Below are positions 1-14,577 of a stretch of DNA of 64,000 nt, in pieces; position 1 is the stretch's first letter; each line of letters opens with the position of its first letter. A program made the position numbers and the translations under genes. Origin of the DNA: Turbatrix aceti (Eukaryota > Nematoda > Chromadorea > Rhabditida > Panagrolaimidae); contig OZ017769.1 in the NCBI GenBank assembly GCA_963969345.1, positions 4,030,816-4,094,815 on the forward strand. Direction: 5' to 3'. The notes under the pieces were generated by a model, which was given only the letters and a program-made list of their open reading frames with translations, ran no database searches and was not told where the DNA came from.

Positions 1-530
1 CTTCTGGATTTTAATTTTTTGTACTTAGCTCTAAAGATTGCTTTGTACCTTCAAACTGTGCAATTTAGAATCCTTTTTGGATTTGCTCATTACTCAGAGA
101 TTCGCATCTGGAAATGTCATCACGGATTAAACCGTGTACCGGATCAAAGGTTTTCGGAGAAGAACTGCAACACAAGTTTTTCTTTTTTTGAAGATTAACT
201 GATATTTTTTTGTTCATATACAAAATAAGTATCGTAATCCATTTATTTTGGCACGAAGAAAATATTTTCCTTGTTTTTTTAAAAGCGTTCGAAAATATTT
301 TTTTCCAATGTGGTTTCGTGTATAGTATGAAGTGCACGCAAATCCGATGTCATCAAACTCTTGCAAAGCAAATGGCTTGTTTTTCCAATATAACGACGTC
401 ATTTGCACCGATCTTTACTGTCAAAGTTACAAACATGTTTGAGCTTTTCGATTTTTTTTGAAAAACATTCTAAATATGATGTATTTAGAATCTAATATAC
501 CTTACAAAAAATATATTCTATAAGATAATA

Positions 531-567
531 TAAATGTATTTTATATGTATCTTATAAAATACATTTA
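531..567. repeat. Perfect 15-bp-arm AT-rich inverted repeat
   Basis: TAAATGTATTTTATA (531-545) is exactly complementary to 553-567 across a 7-nt loop. It could be a cruciform or the end of an eroded MITE. No target duplication was identified. Confidence 0.85.
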
Positions 568-1241
568 AAGTCTAACATAAGTCTAACCTTCAAAAAGTTA
601 GATTGGTTAGAAAATGTATTATTTCAACTTACAACATTGAAAATAAATACAATCAAACACTAAACTGTTTTACAACAATGCTGATAAACGGTCATTCGAA
701 TCAACTACAAATCGATCTTTGTGGTGTCAGACAAGATTTCGTGTTCTTTGCACACTCTACCGCCTGACCGGCCAGAAATTCATGAGACAGCGTCTCACTT
801 GATTTGCAGCGGTACTTTGTACCCAGAATTATGCTGAACATTTTTGCAAACAATTTGTTTGTTTGTCTGGAAACCTAAAAACCGAGATTCAGACTGCTCA
901 GATTTTCGTCGAATAGAGAACGCTTCCGTAAACATCCTAAACAATTGGATACAATTTTTGTAGCAATTAATGTAAAATTTGTCGGTTTTATTGTTTTTGA
1001 ACTGGTACAAATTCTTGCCAAGCGCAGAAGTTCACTTTTTTTCCGGACACAATTTTTTTTATATTTTTTGTGTGATGATTGTTTTTGTGTTTTCTGACAT
1101 TGTAAGTTTTTTTAAAGTTACGTTACCTTTTTATATTTATCGGTCCCCATTTTTGCTTGTTTGTATCTCAAAAGTTTTCTATCCTCCGGTCTGTGGCTTC
1201 CAGACAAAGAAAATTGCTACGTCGTTGTTTTCTAAACGCGA

Positions 1242-1317
1242 ATACGATCACAGCGTTGTTTTTTGATACAATAATACGATCATAGCGTGGTTTTTGGCAA
1301 CAATAATACGATCACGG
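1242..1317. repeat. Tandem repeat, 32-bp period, about 2.4 units
   Basis: Units start at 1242, 1274 and 1306, each beginning ATACGATCA and continuing with an AGCG-TGGTTTTT-like stretch. The spacing is exactly 32 bp. The repeat directly precedes a block (about 1320-1550) with few homopolymers and a hairpin. Confidence 0.8.
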
Positions 1318-1369
1318 GAAGTAAATTTTATAACAGAAGGACGCCGTAAACCGACGCGTAGGCCGATAG

Positions 1370-1412
1370 TCGCTATTCTAAGCGAGAAGTTTATAGAATC
1401 TAAGAATAGCGA
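1370..1412. repeat. Imperfect 13-bp inverted repeat (hairpin)
   Basis: TCGCTATTCTAAG (1370-1382) pairs with CTAAGAATAGCGA (1400-1412) with one mismatch. The loop is 17 nt. It sits in a CpG-containing, homopolymer-poor block unlike its surroundings. The function is unknown. Confidence 0.75.
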
Positions 1413-4400
1413 TAAACGGGTTTCGTAGTGTCGTAGTGCGTATATCGTCTACGGAGGACGCTAATAATCCCGCGAGATCCGCTTTTCTTTGTGCTAAGGT
1501 CGTAATCAACTTATACGGGATGGTAGCTTGTAATAATACGTAAATATCCGTCATGAGAATTTTATAATTTTATAATAAATAATTTTCTATAGGACAAGTT
1601 TACATAGTTGCATCACCTTGCGCGCAATCTGCAATTTGGGGACCCCGTAGCCCGTGGTTTTCAGCGAAACCTGCTGTACATCACGTCAATGCGTTCCGTT
1701 CCATTTTTTGCTCAATTTTCTATTTTTGTCGTCGGAAAGCCCCCTGATTTGGGATCAATTCGATCACTGTCACCCCTGATCATTGTTTCTTGCTTCGACA
1801 CGTCGAATTCCAACTTGTCCGAGATGATGGATGGATTCATGCAAAGTCAGACAGGCTTCATTTTGCATGAACAGAACTTTTGGTTTTCATCGATACAGAA
1901 AATATATAACATAAATATTTTTAAATGTAAATCCTATAGGTCCCTTGATTTTTTTTTAAGCTGCAAAAAAATATTTTTTTTTATTTTACATTTTGTTCGC
2001 ACATAACACTCCCGAAAGGTTACATAAAAAGTCATCGACGACGGCTTTGGTGTCTCGGACATCTCCTGCGCTGAACGCACGACAGACATGCTCCTGCCGA
2101 CGAAGTCGCATGCGAAAATCAGATGTGTTCCATGGGCTTTGTTAATCTCCAGATTATCCGGCTTCAGTTGTTTGTACTTTAACTAACGACTGGCTGGCTG
2201 ACTTTTCATCTATTTTTTTTTGTAGCAAAGTGTTAGATTTTTTTCTTGACCATTGGCATACTGTATCTGTGACGTACCTGGTTGTACTTGACTACCATTT
2301 GCCCTTGGCAAGTCATGCGAACGTGCAAATTCCAAATTCAAATGAGTCAACTTTGTTTATCAAGTTTGCGTCTCGTTTTTACGGAACTCCAAACTAAAAC
2401 TCTTTGTTCCAAAATTGGACCGAAAACACATTTTTACGGATGACGCTGAACTATTAGTAATTGCACATAACATTTTCTATAGTTTCTTTCCCTGGCTTGC
2501 TAAGATCAAAAATACATGAGGAAGCAGGATACAATAATTGTGTAGTACGTATGTAGTGTTTGAAAAAAAGCAAGTTCGAACACTACATGCTACAGTACGT
2601 TTTTATTCTTTGTTTTCGGATAAGATATCGCACCATCGGTCGTACGCGCAAGAAGTAAGACTAGCTTGTTTCTTGGTTTGTTAACATCTGTAAAAAACAT
2701 TATCCGAATTATACTAAGGTCATTTGGACAATACATAAATACGTGTTACTGTCAATTTTTTTTCTTGGGTTACTGATGAGGTCACAAAATCCGTACTGCC
2801 AGACAAAGTATGTTGTTCATGAAAATGCGACAAAGATTGATGAACCCTTGAAGTTTTTATGAACCGCTTTTGTCCATATCCAATATTAGTTTTTTTTTGG
2901 AAAACAATTTAAAAAGCAAAAAAAAAAATTTACTTTGACTGCAATTTTTTTTGCTTTCAGAAAAATTTAATTTATAAAAAAGCTAAATAAAGTGGAATAG
3001 TAGTAGTTTTTAACAAAATTATATTTTTTGCACAACTAGATTACAAATATGTATCTTAATTTCTTCAGAGAAATAACAGGAAGTGTTTGTAAAACTACTT
3101 CCCTGAACTTTTGAGTTGTAATCTTTTTTGTTATTTCAATTTTGCTGTAGATATTTTTTGTTGTCGTGATCTTTGCATAAGGAAATTAAAAAAAATTTCA
3201 CTTTTTCATGATTTCGCGATTCTAATACAATAGAAACTCTGACGAAGCAGCTTGATATCGAAAATGCATAAAAATTTTTATCAGTTAGGGTGTGCTAAAC
3301 GGAAAACGCCAAGTTGTAAGGATGATCCGAACCACGAGTTTCTGGCTCGAATGCATGAAAGAATGCGGCTAAGCCCAGACGCTTACCCAGCAATTTTCCT
3401 TGATAGGCCCTTTTTTTGTGCTTTGTTTTGGCGGTTATCAGTTTTGCAAGACCCTCAATGAGAAGGCGTCACGTGCTGATGACAAATCATAATACATCGT
3501 GGACAGGAGATCATGCTGCAACGATGACTGATGCTTTCTTGCCTTAATTCATTGGTGGTCGAACTTTTTCTGTAGTTTCTCTCCCTGGCTTGGATAATTT
3601 TTAAGCGCAAGGGCTACGATTTGCCCTTGGCTTCACTGTTGTTTACGATGTTTACTAAACAAGCGATTAGGATGATTATGAGAACTGCTAATCCTAATTG
3701 CTGGCAAGTTAATTAAATTTTGTTTTGAAACGGTCCGAAGATCCCCAGAAAAATGTGGAATGCTTCGGACGAGAACAAACATCTGCTGGTCACCAAAGAA
3801 GGAACTACATATCAACAAGCAAGGTATTTAGTATCTGTAGAGGATTACAGGTACAAACGCGTTCTACTCGTCGTTTCCTTAATTCTGCCCTGGAATGCGC
3901 TTTACGAGAAGATTTTGGACAAAGGTCGTAATCTTCGACTAAACAAAGTCAAGTCATAAGTCCGATAATTGGACGTTTAGCTGCTTAAAATTATCACACG
4001 ACTTAATCTAGTCTGGCGTGTACACAACGTGCCAGCGCATCCAGTACACGTTTCACTTTTTTTTTGAATTCGATTTACGACTTTCGACCAACGATGCTTC
4101 GATCAAGGATTTTAGAAAAAGTTCAGGAAATGGAATTTTTACTGTTTTACAAAAGTTCGAAATTTGGTCGCTATAAGCTGTCAAAAAAACCAGGAAACGA
4201 AGAAGATTAACAAATGTGACTAATCAAAGATTTGCAAATTGTGCGTCAAAATATAGAAAGAAGCACAAATTCTTGAACGTCTGGAAAATCTTCCACAATA
4301 CAAAATATTGTATTTTTAATTCTTTGTATGATAAAAAACTTCCTTTTGAAAAAGAATCAAAGTATTTTTCTGAAGATTAGAGTTCCATTTGTTTTTGATT

Positions 4401-5699
4401 GCGGAAAAACAAAAAACATTGAAAATTAGCACATTGTACTTTTGAATGCAAAAAAATAAAGAGAAATCAAAAACAATGTTGGACGATCGATCTTGTCTTG
4501 TTTTGACCGTTTCACTATGATTTAAAGTGAAAATAATACGCCTTGACCCTACCTGTCAATAAAATTAAAATTTTTTATCTTGACCCCCAACCATGAGTCT
4601 CAGTCAGTTGGCCAATTGTTTATGAAAGCTTTGGTCGTCAACAATGACTCTGTTCTGCTTGTTGATCGGTCTGATGTGAGAAACACATAACACTAAAAGC
4701 TTCACTTCAAAAATTGCATGTGCCATGCAAAGATTAATGTGCAGGTTTTTCAACCACCTGCCGGCTTTTGTGGTGATTTGTTGGCAGTTAGCGTTATCTG
4801 TTCACTTATCCGGGTACTAAGCCGTGATTTGTGCTTCTCATGTTTGGCTTAAAAAGGATTGCTACATGTTCCTCACAATTTTGGAGTGATTCGTAACAAG
4901 AAAACTGTACAAGTTATCACGTTGTCTTTATACTCTAACCCTTTGCATTTGTGGATATTTTTAGACAATCACATTCAAAGCTGGGGATAATGCGTAATCT
5001 TTTTGGGGGTGTCATTTTAGCATGGTACCGTGTTCTGTATTATTCGACTGTTGCAGAGCATTCCAACCGAATAGATTTCGACTTTTGTATTTTTTGGACA
5101 TTTGTTGAGATTTCTGTTTTTTTGGGCGCGTACTGTATTTTTTTCGAATAACCATAGAAATTTGTGCATAGTTTTTGGGTGTTTGATAGACGCTTAAAAA
5201 ATAGGCACTTTTGCTGTTGATGTGTGTTTTTAAAATTGTTGTCTTTCATGATCGAAGATTACAAACCGTGAAGTTTTACACACTCGTGACAAGGGTACCC
5301 TATTAGTGCAACAACGATAACGACCTTTTAGCATCCCTGTCCCCGAACCCAATTGTTTTATTTGTTTACAAACTTGTAGCACAAAAAAGAACAATTTGTT
5401 GTCTATTTTTACCCTTTTCCCTTAATTTTTCTATCTAGCATCATTCACGATAGGATGATTCCGATTACATATTTGTGCAACCATTTTGCGAATGTGCACG
5501 ATGCTCGCTGGTCAGTTTTATCGGCACACGATTTATAGTTTTAATTTAATGGAATTCCCCCTCCGAAGTTTTCTGTCTTTTGTCATTCGTCATCGTTTTT
5601 CCGCACTGAAAAAAAAAGTTGTTACACGTCATTGTATAATAGCTTGATTTCGAGGCCTCCTACGATCACTGCTGATTTGTGGCGCCGGGTTGTCGTCAA

Positions 5700-5715
5700 A
5701 TTGTCAATTGACAAT
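5700..5715. repeat. Perfect 16-bp palindrome
   Basis: ATTGTCAATTGACAAT equals its own reverse complement. It contains two inverted TTGTCAA/TTGACAA half sites. No neighbouring gene was identified. Confidence 0.85.
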
Positions 5716-8700
5716 CTGCCAATCAGTTTTCCTTCGTTTCTTTCAGCAGATCATTTTTATAATTGTATATATTTAGTTTTTTCGACCCAAACATAAAAAA
5801 TTGACTTCGTCAAAGAAGCCGTAAAAAAACAACAAAATAGTCGGGTGCAAGCAACACTCGTGTTATCCAAGAAGTAATCCGGATCTTCTACGTCGCGCAA
5901 CTGGCACAGGTGCGACGTAGCAGACAAATATTTACGTGCCACCTGAGTCAGAATACCCTTGAAGGATTTCTGCCAAGAAAAAAAGTCACAATATTGTCAA
6001 ATACCCGAAATTGGTGATTCAAGAAACCAATTTTTTATGAGCACAGATTGCTGCTGCTGTGCATCATTTTCAGCCCCCGAACCGTTGTCGCGGACGAGTA
6101 TGACGTTGAGTTAGAGCCATATTGTCGTCGGTGGCGGTAGTGACTAGACTAGACGATACTGATAGCAGGGTCAAAAATGTGAGATGTTGCAACCCTGCAG
6201 AGTCCTCGCGTCTTTTTTTTACGACGTGGCAGCAGTAATGTGACGGAAAGTGAAATCATGAGCATGAACACAATTTTTTTTTACTGTTGGTGATCGCTTT
6301 GGGTGCATGCTGGGTGCACCGCTGAAACTTTAGTCTTTGCAGCCGGGGTGTGGAACGGCCGATTCACACCTGACATATCCGGTAGGGTCGAAAGGAACGC
6401 TCTCGTTTCCTGTAAACAGAATCGACCGATCAGGAAATTTAGTCGAGCCTGACTTGTGCTGCTTTATTTAGTCTTAGACCTTGATTAATGTTGATCGCGG
6501 AGAAACTTCCGATTGGTCTTTTTGCTAATTTTGTAATTTTGTTGGTGATATTTCAGAGCCTTTTAGTTTACCTGTGCAACTTTTTGTCTCCCTGTCAAAA
6601 GCGAAAAAAAACTTAGAAATTTTTTTCTTTACTTTGTTGATATTTTTTTGATTTTTATTTAAAAACAAGATCAGATCCAAAGAACCGAATCCATTCCCCC
6701 CACGCAGTTTTTTTAGCGTCCAGAAATGAATTTCTCTTGATCACAGATGAGGCATTACAACCGCAGATGTCAATATTTACCCCTCCTCTTTTGTAGTATT
6801 ACAAGGATGAATCACTCTGAATCACACTTTTCTTGGTCCAGCTGCATGTCACGTCACTCTGAGCTTTTCCGTGCAACTCAGTTTTGTTCCATCTCACGTC
6901 ACTTTACCTTCACGCTCCGGAAGACCTCCCGTACTTCAGCGACACTCACGCGGTCGGTCCAATCGCAATCGAAATCACGAGCTTCTGTTGTACCACTTTT
7001 GTGTCTGTTCTGTTGACCAAAGGAAAAGTCATACTTTTTGAAGAAGGATACGAGCTAAGCACAAAGTCGCATGTATTTTGTGATTGACATTTCTATTCAA
7101 AACTCGTGTAATATTACTTTTTTTTTGTTTTTCCACACCGTTTTTTTGGATGTCGTGCAAAATATGAAGTTCTTCCGGTTGATCTCTTCCGAGTGATCTT
7201 TTTCCCGCGCGGTTTGGCTTATTCATTAAATTGTTGATGCTGATAAGAATAAATAGAAATTATCAATCAATTCCCGCTCGATTTCGGACTATGGTTGACG
7301 TCAATGGTTTGACGAAGGAAGTCGCAAGCGCAGGCGCACGCGGTCAAAGTTGCAGTTTGATAATCGTGCAGACGCAAAAATTTTATAATAAATATTTTTG
7401 TTATCTGATTATTAAATCTGCAGATTAGCCGGAAGCGCAAAACTTATGTAAGATCAAGTAGGGTTCAATTGAAGGTTGTTAATTGGTGTAGGGTTCAACA
7501 GGGGGCCGACAGCGACACAAAGTTGTGCACTAGAAACATTTGCAAACAATAGAAAATGTGAAAAGGGTGACGTGATTTGTAAAACAACAAAGAACGTGAT
7601 CGAATGAGTACCGAACAAATTACAACTTGTGCAAAAACAACATGAGCAAAAAAATGTTGTCCTTAACAGTTGCAATAAAATTATTTTGACCCCACGCGGA
7701 AAAAAATAGATATCAACATGAATCATAAAAAGGTAATGACTTCGGCGACGGTGTTGATGTTGTTACATATTTATTATTTTTCGTGGAACAGTGGTTTAAT
7801 AATAACCGCTCCGAGGACGAGGACAACGGTGCAACCCGAGTGTTAACAGGACCCGATGGGTGCTATGTAGGCAAACAAGGCAGTCCTGGACCTTTTTTCG
7901 GTAGCACCACGCCGCTGAAACATAATCACCACCCAACTACAATCGGTTACAAAGCATTTGTTTCTTCGTCTCATCTTTCTTCAAGTTGATACATAGCGGC
8001 GATCGGAGCATGTCATGGTGCCAAACCAGATTCATTCATCATCTCCGAATTCAACCTGCAATTCAATACATTCGCACGCAAACAATTAATTACGCTGTGG
8101 CAGCTTCCACCAATAATAGGCTGCTAATTTGATCTGTCACGCTGTTTTTCTGACGTGTGTCGGACTCTCGACTCACACTTTTTTTAATTTCGGCGGTCAA
8201 TCACCACGTGGTCTGTGAAATTTTGATTCCATCACGTAGTCATTGCTGCTGTGCCTCCTCAAACTACACTGTGGACCGTGTATACGGACCGTAAAGATTG
8301 ACAGCGCCCAAGTCGGAGATGACTTTTACATATTACATATACGTCGGTAACTTCCTTCTTACATGGGACCGACCACATGGTCTGAGAGGTCGAGATGGCG
8401 TCGGGGGGTCAATTACGAGTAAGCAGTATCTAATTGACAGTCATCAAGTGGCCTTGTCAACCTGAAAGAAAAACATGCAGAAACTATAGATGCAATCACT
8501 GAAAGATCAAGTTTCCTGTATCACCTGGTTCCAATCCGACAAGTGGTACAAACAAACAAAAAACGACTGAAAAAAAAACAGTGGACAATTGGTTGGGCCA
8601 AAAGATCACGAAGGGAAGCAAGATGCGTGCATTTTTTTGCAGTTTCTTTTTCTTGCAAGTTCTGTGAGTCAGGGCGTGAACGGAGGACGCTTGTCAAATT

Positions 8701-9360
8701 TTTTTTTCTCTAAGTAAGAAAAATTGATAAGAAACGGAAACTGTGAACGCGTGTCTTTTCACTGACAAGAATTTTCTTTGATTTGACAAATGGTGGCAAA
8801 ACTTTCAAAGTTTGAAGCCACGATCAACACCCCAACTTCGACCACCTTGGAAACCCCTGACCCCTCCCGTTGCCCCCAGATCAAACCAAGTTGTAAATAT
8901 AAGTAACAATTATTTTATTTTCCGTATAGTACACACATGAGATCAGATACGTATTGTTTCAGGAAATTTATAAATAAATAAATTAAGGTATTAACCGTAA
9001 TTTAGCATAACAAAAGCACAAACAATAACAAGAATGGGCGCCGGATTGGATTTGAGGGGCAGGTGTCGTGTGTACAGTATGGAGATGCTTTGTTCAAGTG
9101 TTGTTGCGTGAGATCGATGATATTTAGCTTTCATTGGGAGTCAAGGAGATCACTCAGGGCATTTGTGTGAACCGGTAGTCAGTGGTACCGCGTATTCAAC
9201 CATGCAGGCCACCCGTAGTGGATGATGATAATAAATTAAAGGATATGCATATACAAGTATGTATAAATCAAACAACGTTTTTGAAGACTAGTAACCAGCT
9301 CTGCGTGAAGTATATGTATAATAAATTCTAATAATAAATAAATATTAACAAGTTGAGTGA

Positions 9361-12337
9361 AGTTATGAAAGCGCCATCTTTCGACGGGACTGGTAGAACG
9401 TAGCTCTCCTTGACACTTGGTTCATCGTGAAGGCGTCGTCAACACTGATCAAGACATGGATCATTATCGTTGAGATATAAGTAGAACGAGTTTTATAATA
9501 AATATAAATACAAGAATAAAGCGAAAAAAGATGAGATCGAAGTAGAAAAAAAATAAAAATGCGGTGAGGCGGACCCGGTCTTAGCGGACGGCCTCGGCGG
9601 TTATCTGTGTGGCAACAGATGTAGTGGAAGCAGGAATATGAGGTGTCGACCCTTTAGGCGAGACACGGTGGATAAATGTAGTGACGGTGAAACACTCAAA
9701 ATAGTGAAGTGCTCAACGGTGTGTATTGGTGTGGTTACAAGAAGAGAACCAAGGGACTCTTTGTGGCCGCCTATTCCTCCTCGAGCTATTATATAGGGCT
9801 GCGCGTTAATCACGAGGCGGAGCTGTATCACTGGCGACTGCCCCTCCCCTTTTGCTGGCTGCATTCGCCCTTTTTTTTTCCCCTTGACACGGTTGTGGTG
9901 TGAGAGAGTGTAGCGGAGAGGAGAGTGCGCTATGCACCGCTGCGCAACACCTCTTTTCCTCTCCTCCGGGCACGAAGGGCCACCCCGTTGCAAAGGGCCA
10001 CACTGGGTGGATGCCACCTGGCCTTTGGCACAGAACACAAACACTGGATGCGCATGGCTTGGGAAAAGTTTGTTTAATTTGCCGGATGTTGACTTTTTTT
10101 TAGTGCCCTTGTTGACTGCCAACAACTTGGAGACCGGTCTGAGCAACAACAAACTGTACAAAAGTCCGTCCGTGGCCGGTAATTGCCGGGATTGGGAAGG
10201 GAGAATAGCCAGACAAACGACCCCGGGAGCTTCGGTCTTCTTGTTGACAACTTTCACGTTTATTCTCGAGGCAGGTAATGACCGCTACAGAGACCAACCG
10301 TAATTATCGCGGATACTTCCTGAGTGTCTGTGTGCCTTCTAAGCTTCTGCCGTACCCAGCGGGGTCACGTGCTCACCTGGGGTCACACTCAAGGCACCTG
10401 GACCTTTTTTACCTGGTTCGAAATCAGAACTCAGAAGTTACAGAATTCACGGTGGCATCCACATCAACATCCACGAAAGAAACCAGTAATATCAGTCACT
10501 TTCCCCATTGTCCGGTCCCTGGATGCGATGAAATCATCCCATTCCCTGCACGTAGTCCACCCCGAATTGGTTACGTTATTTATCATCTGGCGCAATGACA
10601 GACACCCGGGTGGTTCCTGAGGCGATCGTCTTTTTTCTTCCGGTGCACGCCTTATCACCGCCATTGTCGCATAAGGGTCATCTGGTGCAATCGTCTGCAG
10701 CGCTGCAAAACTTGGCCTAAAATGTCTTGTTTTCCAGCTTTTTCTGTTTAAAAACAAATTCTCTTTTTTTTTCTTCGAATTCTAAAAATTCTGTTTGCAC
10801 ACGTTTCAAATGCTTCCAAACGCATGCAAAAACAAGAAAAAAATGTATTTTTTTTTCTGTTGGTGACTTTTGGTTGCTTGTAGGGTTTCACGGCAACGTC
10901 ATGCGATTTGTCCTCAGGAATGCTTCCTGGCATTAGTCAGACACGTACATACATTGCCTTGCTTTATCTTTATCTTTATCTTTATTTTTTTATTACTTTG
11001 CACTTTTTCTCTTGCTTTGTACCTTTTTTTTTGTTTCGATGACAGCTGGCTTTTTTTGTTCTACCGTAATCCAGGTATGACCGGTCTTCTCAGGTGCCTT
11101 CTAGCATTTACGCGTTCACCTGAGCAACCTTTTGCTAACTTAACTTTTTTTCGACGTAGACGATGTTCATTTAATCATCGAACGGTACAGAAGTTTAGAA
11201 AAATAAAATTGAGGTAGAAAAACACCGTGCACGTGCTTACGCACCGGTAACTGCATTATTACCTGTTGCACTAAAATTTTTACGTCGCCAAGTATTTTCT
11301 GTTATTTTACATTTACTACTACGTGTCTAAAGGTCAGTTGTAATAAATAAATAGTTTACAAATGTTAAAATGAATTAAATATTCAAATATCCGTTAAGTG
11401 CGTCAAAAAAATACGAAAATTCAATTTATAGCAACAGCAGGCGCACGATCCATGGTGGCCGGAAGTAAGTCATGGAGTGTGATAGACAAATTAAGATGTC
11501 TGCCATTATTGGCCGTGACGCCACACCGGTCGTGCGGCAGCGGTGGCGGTGGCGGTGTTGTCCGAGGAAAAAAATAGATGTCATATTCGAAGAGTATCAT
11601 ACAAAACAGATGTAAACACCCTGAAAGATGCGCATTGCGCAACAAAGGATCCCTTTTTGTGGGTTTCGTTCTGTGTTGTCCTGCTTTGACGTAGCCGGAC
11701 CCTCCAGGGCACGGAAAGCACAGGCACCGGACAGGAGGGGACAAAAGTTGACGCTGCCATGAGTCGGAGTCGAGACCAACAAAGGAATCCAGGAAAATAG
11801 AGGGGCAAGACAACAACACTGTTTCTGCACGTAACAAAGTACAATGTACATTTATTTGGTCAGTCACCGGCAAAAATAACCGGTAGGACATAAAAAAACA
11901 ATATTGCCGCGTCAGCAGTGGCGACGCGAATTTGTTTGTTTTTAACCTTCGCCGCGCTTTGCCGGTTTCTGCAGGCGCTGGGAAAAGTGTTCTTTGTATT
12001 TGCGCCGGAAATCAGTGGCATTGTTCAGACAGTCAGAAAACAGACATCTTGGTTAGCATACCCACAGGCTTGTAAGTAACCCACGCAGCCGTGAGCCAAG
12101 GAGATTACGCTACCTGACGCGTCATTTTGCCCGCCAAATCACTAAAACAAGACTTCTCTGATGTGATAGATGACACTTGTTTTTTTGTTTTGTTGACTTC
12201 AACAACAAACAAAGTCAGGGATAAGACCCATTGTAGTGTACTACGACTGTATTGTCCACTCGCTGTCAAACGGCAACTGAACGTTATTATGGCATTAAAA
12301 TTCCTCTTTTTTCTAAACGCAACGTCTTAAACTACGT
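9361..12337. other. CpG-richer stretch, no supported gene
   Basis: About 9.6-10.6 kb and 11.4-11.9 kb are more GC-rich than the surroundings and carry longer open frames (up to 218 codons on the minus strand, 9601-10257). Those frames are low-complexity, and overlapping frames of similar size exist on both strands, so I do not accept them as genes. A TATA-like ATTATATAG lies at 9788-9796. A promoter or noncoding transcript is possible but unproven. Confidence 0.45.
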
Positions 12338-12355
12338 AGCTGCTACGTAGCAGCT
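12338..12355. repeat. Perfect 18-bp palindrome
   Basis: AGCTGCTACGTAGCAGCT is fully self-complementary. The TACGTAGC core is preceded directly by another copy of CTACGTAGC. There is no gene context. Confidence 0.85.
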
Positions 12356-14359
12356 AGGTTCGAAAAGGAACAAAGCCAGCAGGTATTACTACGCAGAATT
12401 GCTGGGGGGTTAGCTACTAAGATGTTCCTCGGCTTACCCCACTCATTTTAATCAAGATCCAGTCATCGGTAGGAATTTGAACAACTTTAATCTCCTAAAA
12501 TGGGATACGTCACAGACGGAATCTTTTTTTAGAAGGACAATTGTTTTCCTAGTTTTTCTAGTTGAAAGTACCTTATGCGATTGTTAGAGGCCAGTGGTAT
12601 CAGAAATTTAACTAGGATCCGGGTTTTCATGTCCTGGTTACGCGTCTGATACGATTTTGTAACGATTGTCTTGTCTAAAACCCGTAAATCCTTCGAGAGA
12701 AACGTAGCAGGTCCTGGACTTTTGGTCTTGTAAATAAGGGGTACTAATGTCTGTATGGAGAATCCGACTTTTAGACGACAAACAACTTTTTTACATAAAT
12801 ATTATACTTCTGGCCTAATTACGTTGACATTTGAGTAGATGAATTCAAGATAGGTCAAAGTCTAGTACCGGGTATTCTTTCGAATATTTTCCAGAGACTT
12901 CCAAAGACATACTGTTTTTTTGTCATTACTCAATTCAACTCAATTGCACTCATTCACTCTTGCAAACAAATTTTACTACTATTATTTACAATTTAAATGC
13001 CACCTTCATTATCCGGTTGGCCTGATGCTAATTTGAGCCACCTTCGCTAATCCCGGTCATCGACACGCGCCTCCGCAGCGAGGGAGTGTGTGGAGATTCT
13101 TCCTGGGTTAAGTGGCCTAATGACTGTTTCTTTTTTGTGGTAGGAATTGTTTCTATTTTAGTAAGCGCGTTAATCCGGGGCCCAAAAAAAAGCATGGTGA
13201 TCATCGACAATTTTTTTTTCTTCACAAAAGCGAAGAGGCTCTAGTAAAGAAAAATTGCTCAGTGATCATCATCTCGAAAGCCCAGGTGTTTTCCAAAACG
13301 GGCAACACGCAACGAAGCCGGGTGCCATTTTGATTTTCAACTATTATGGCTTACAGGATGGGAATGTTCTCTGTGCACCTCTCCCAGTGCTCCAAGTTGT
13401 GTTGCTGCAGGAGCACCCTCAACTGGTCGCTGGGATATTCGAGACTAATCTGGCTGCAAATCACACATATGTACATACGTGTAGTCTCGGTGCTCAGGGA
13501 TTTTCGTGGATTGGCTGCCGATAGTTAAACTTTGCAAAGGCCAAGCCACGAAGAATTCCAGCAGCGTTCCTCTTAAAGACCGGCCGGCAACGTGGTCTTT
13601 TAAGGAGATTTGTACAATTATCAACAGCTAGTTAGTTATCGGACGGATTAGAGTGCCAGAAATTACGGTAGATAATTCGCCGTGCTCGTTGGACACTCCT
13701 GAAGACAAGTCTTGAAATGCCAACATTTTTGCTTGGATTTAACACGGCACAATTTTAAGCTGCCAAGAATAATCGAAAGTTTTACAACTGACTACAGCGA
13801 GCAAAGGGCTTTGGTGTCTGTCAAACACGTGGTCCGGTCAAGAGCGCCAAGTTTCGGGCAAAGAGTGAAGTTGGAATTATCTTCGCATCAGTCAACTTGT
13901 TTAACGGTACGGTGCCCATGATGGCGTAAGCGAGACACCGGTGTGACGACACGACGCCGGCCGGTGCCAAGGGTCTGCCCGGGGTAGACTACAACCATAG
14001 TGGCCAAAAATATCCGGACATGCATTTTGGCCAGGCAAAAGATCAGTCAGACGGCATGACAAACATTTATTCCAAAATTCCTACGTTGAAGTCGGCACTC
14101 TGTGAATTAAAAGTTGGCTTACGCTCGTTTGCACAAGTATACATTCCAAAAACAGGGTTTCTGCAGGCCTTTGTGACTACAACTACAACTTTTGAATTTT
14201 TCATTCCCCGAAAAGGGGAATATAAAAAAAACTTTTCGTGCAAAACAGGACTTCTGAACGGGGATAGCATAAACGATGCATCAAAATAATACCCAAAATG
14301 CGCTACACTTTTTATCGCCTCAAACCACAACCCTCGGGGTTGTTCAACCAACCAACACC

Positions 14360-14577
14360 TTGCGTGCAACATGCGACGCTTGTAACGCCTGTGACGATGA
14401 TCGGGGGCTAGAATGTACCTTTCTTTGCTTTTTTGACTTCAGAAAAGGAAGATACAAAGAAACAATCCGTCTAAAAAAAATAAAGCAAGAATCGTGATAG
14501 GTGAAAGTTCGCATGTTGCACGCAACTTGTCGGTTACGCTGCATTTAAAAAAGTTTAAAAATTTTTTTAAATGCAGC
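14360..14577. repeat. Inverted TTGCRYGCAA module plus perfect hairpin
   Basis: TTGCGTGCAACATGCG (14360-14375) is inverted relative to CGCATGTTGCACGCAA (14510-14525), enclosing about 134 bp. Immediately beyond the right arm is a perfect 15-bp-arm hairpin: GCTGCATTTAAAAAA at 14538-14552 with 14563-14577, loop 10 nt. The same palindromic core recurs elsewhere in the window, which suggests a dispersed repeat family. Confidence 0.7.

Larger units (their letters stand above)
1..9360. other. Gene-poor AT-rich DNA, no supported gene
   Basis: I see no exon chain here with credible protein content on either strand. Open frames are short, rich in F/K/N codons from homopolymer runs, and lack recognisable motifs. 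Short dispersed repeats occur: for example, similar segments around a 'CCCTGGCTTG' core lie near 2,480 and 3,580, and around 'ATTTGCCCTTGG' near 2,297 and 3,617. The stretch could be intergenic DNA or a long intron of a gene outside the window. Confidence 0.6.

Noticed and set aside
9363..9464. 33-codon frame (minus), downstream of a TATA-like sequence
   Set aside because: Very short, with no signal peptide or conservation evidence. The TATA-like site alone does not establish a gene.
9601..10257. 218-codon open frame on the minus strand
   Set aside because: Low-complexity, no family motif, and similar-sized frames on the opposite strand in a GC-richer patch. Its apparent start is not part of any exon chain.
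11421..11891. 156-codon minus-strand frame with overlapping frames
   Set aside because: Three minus-strand frames overlap here, none with recognisable domains. Composition rather than coding explains the openness.
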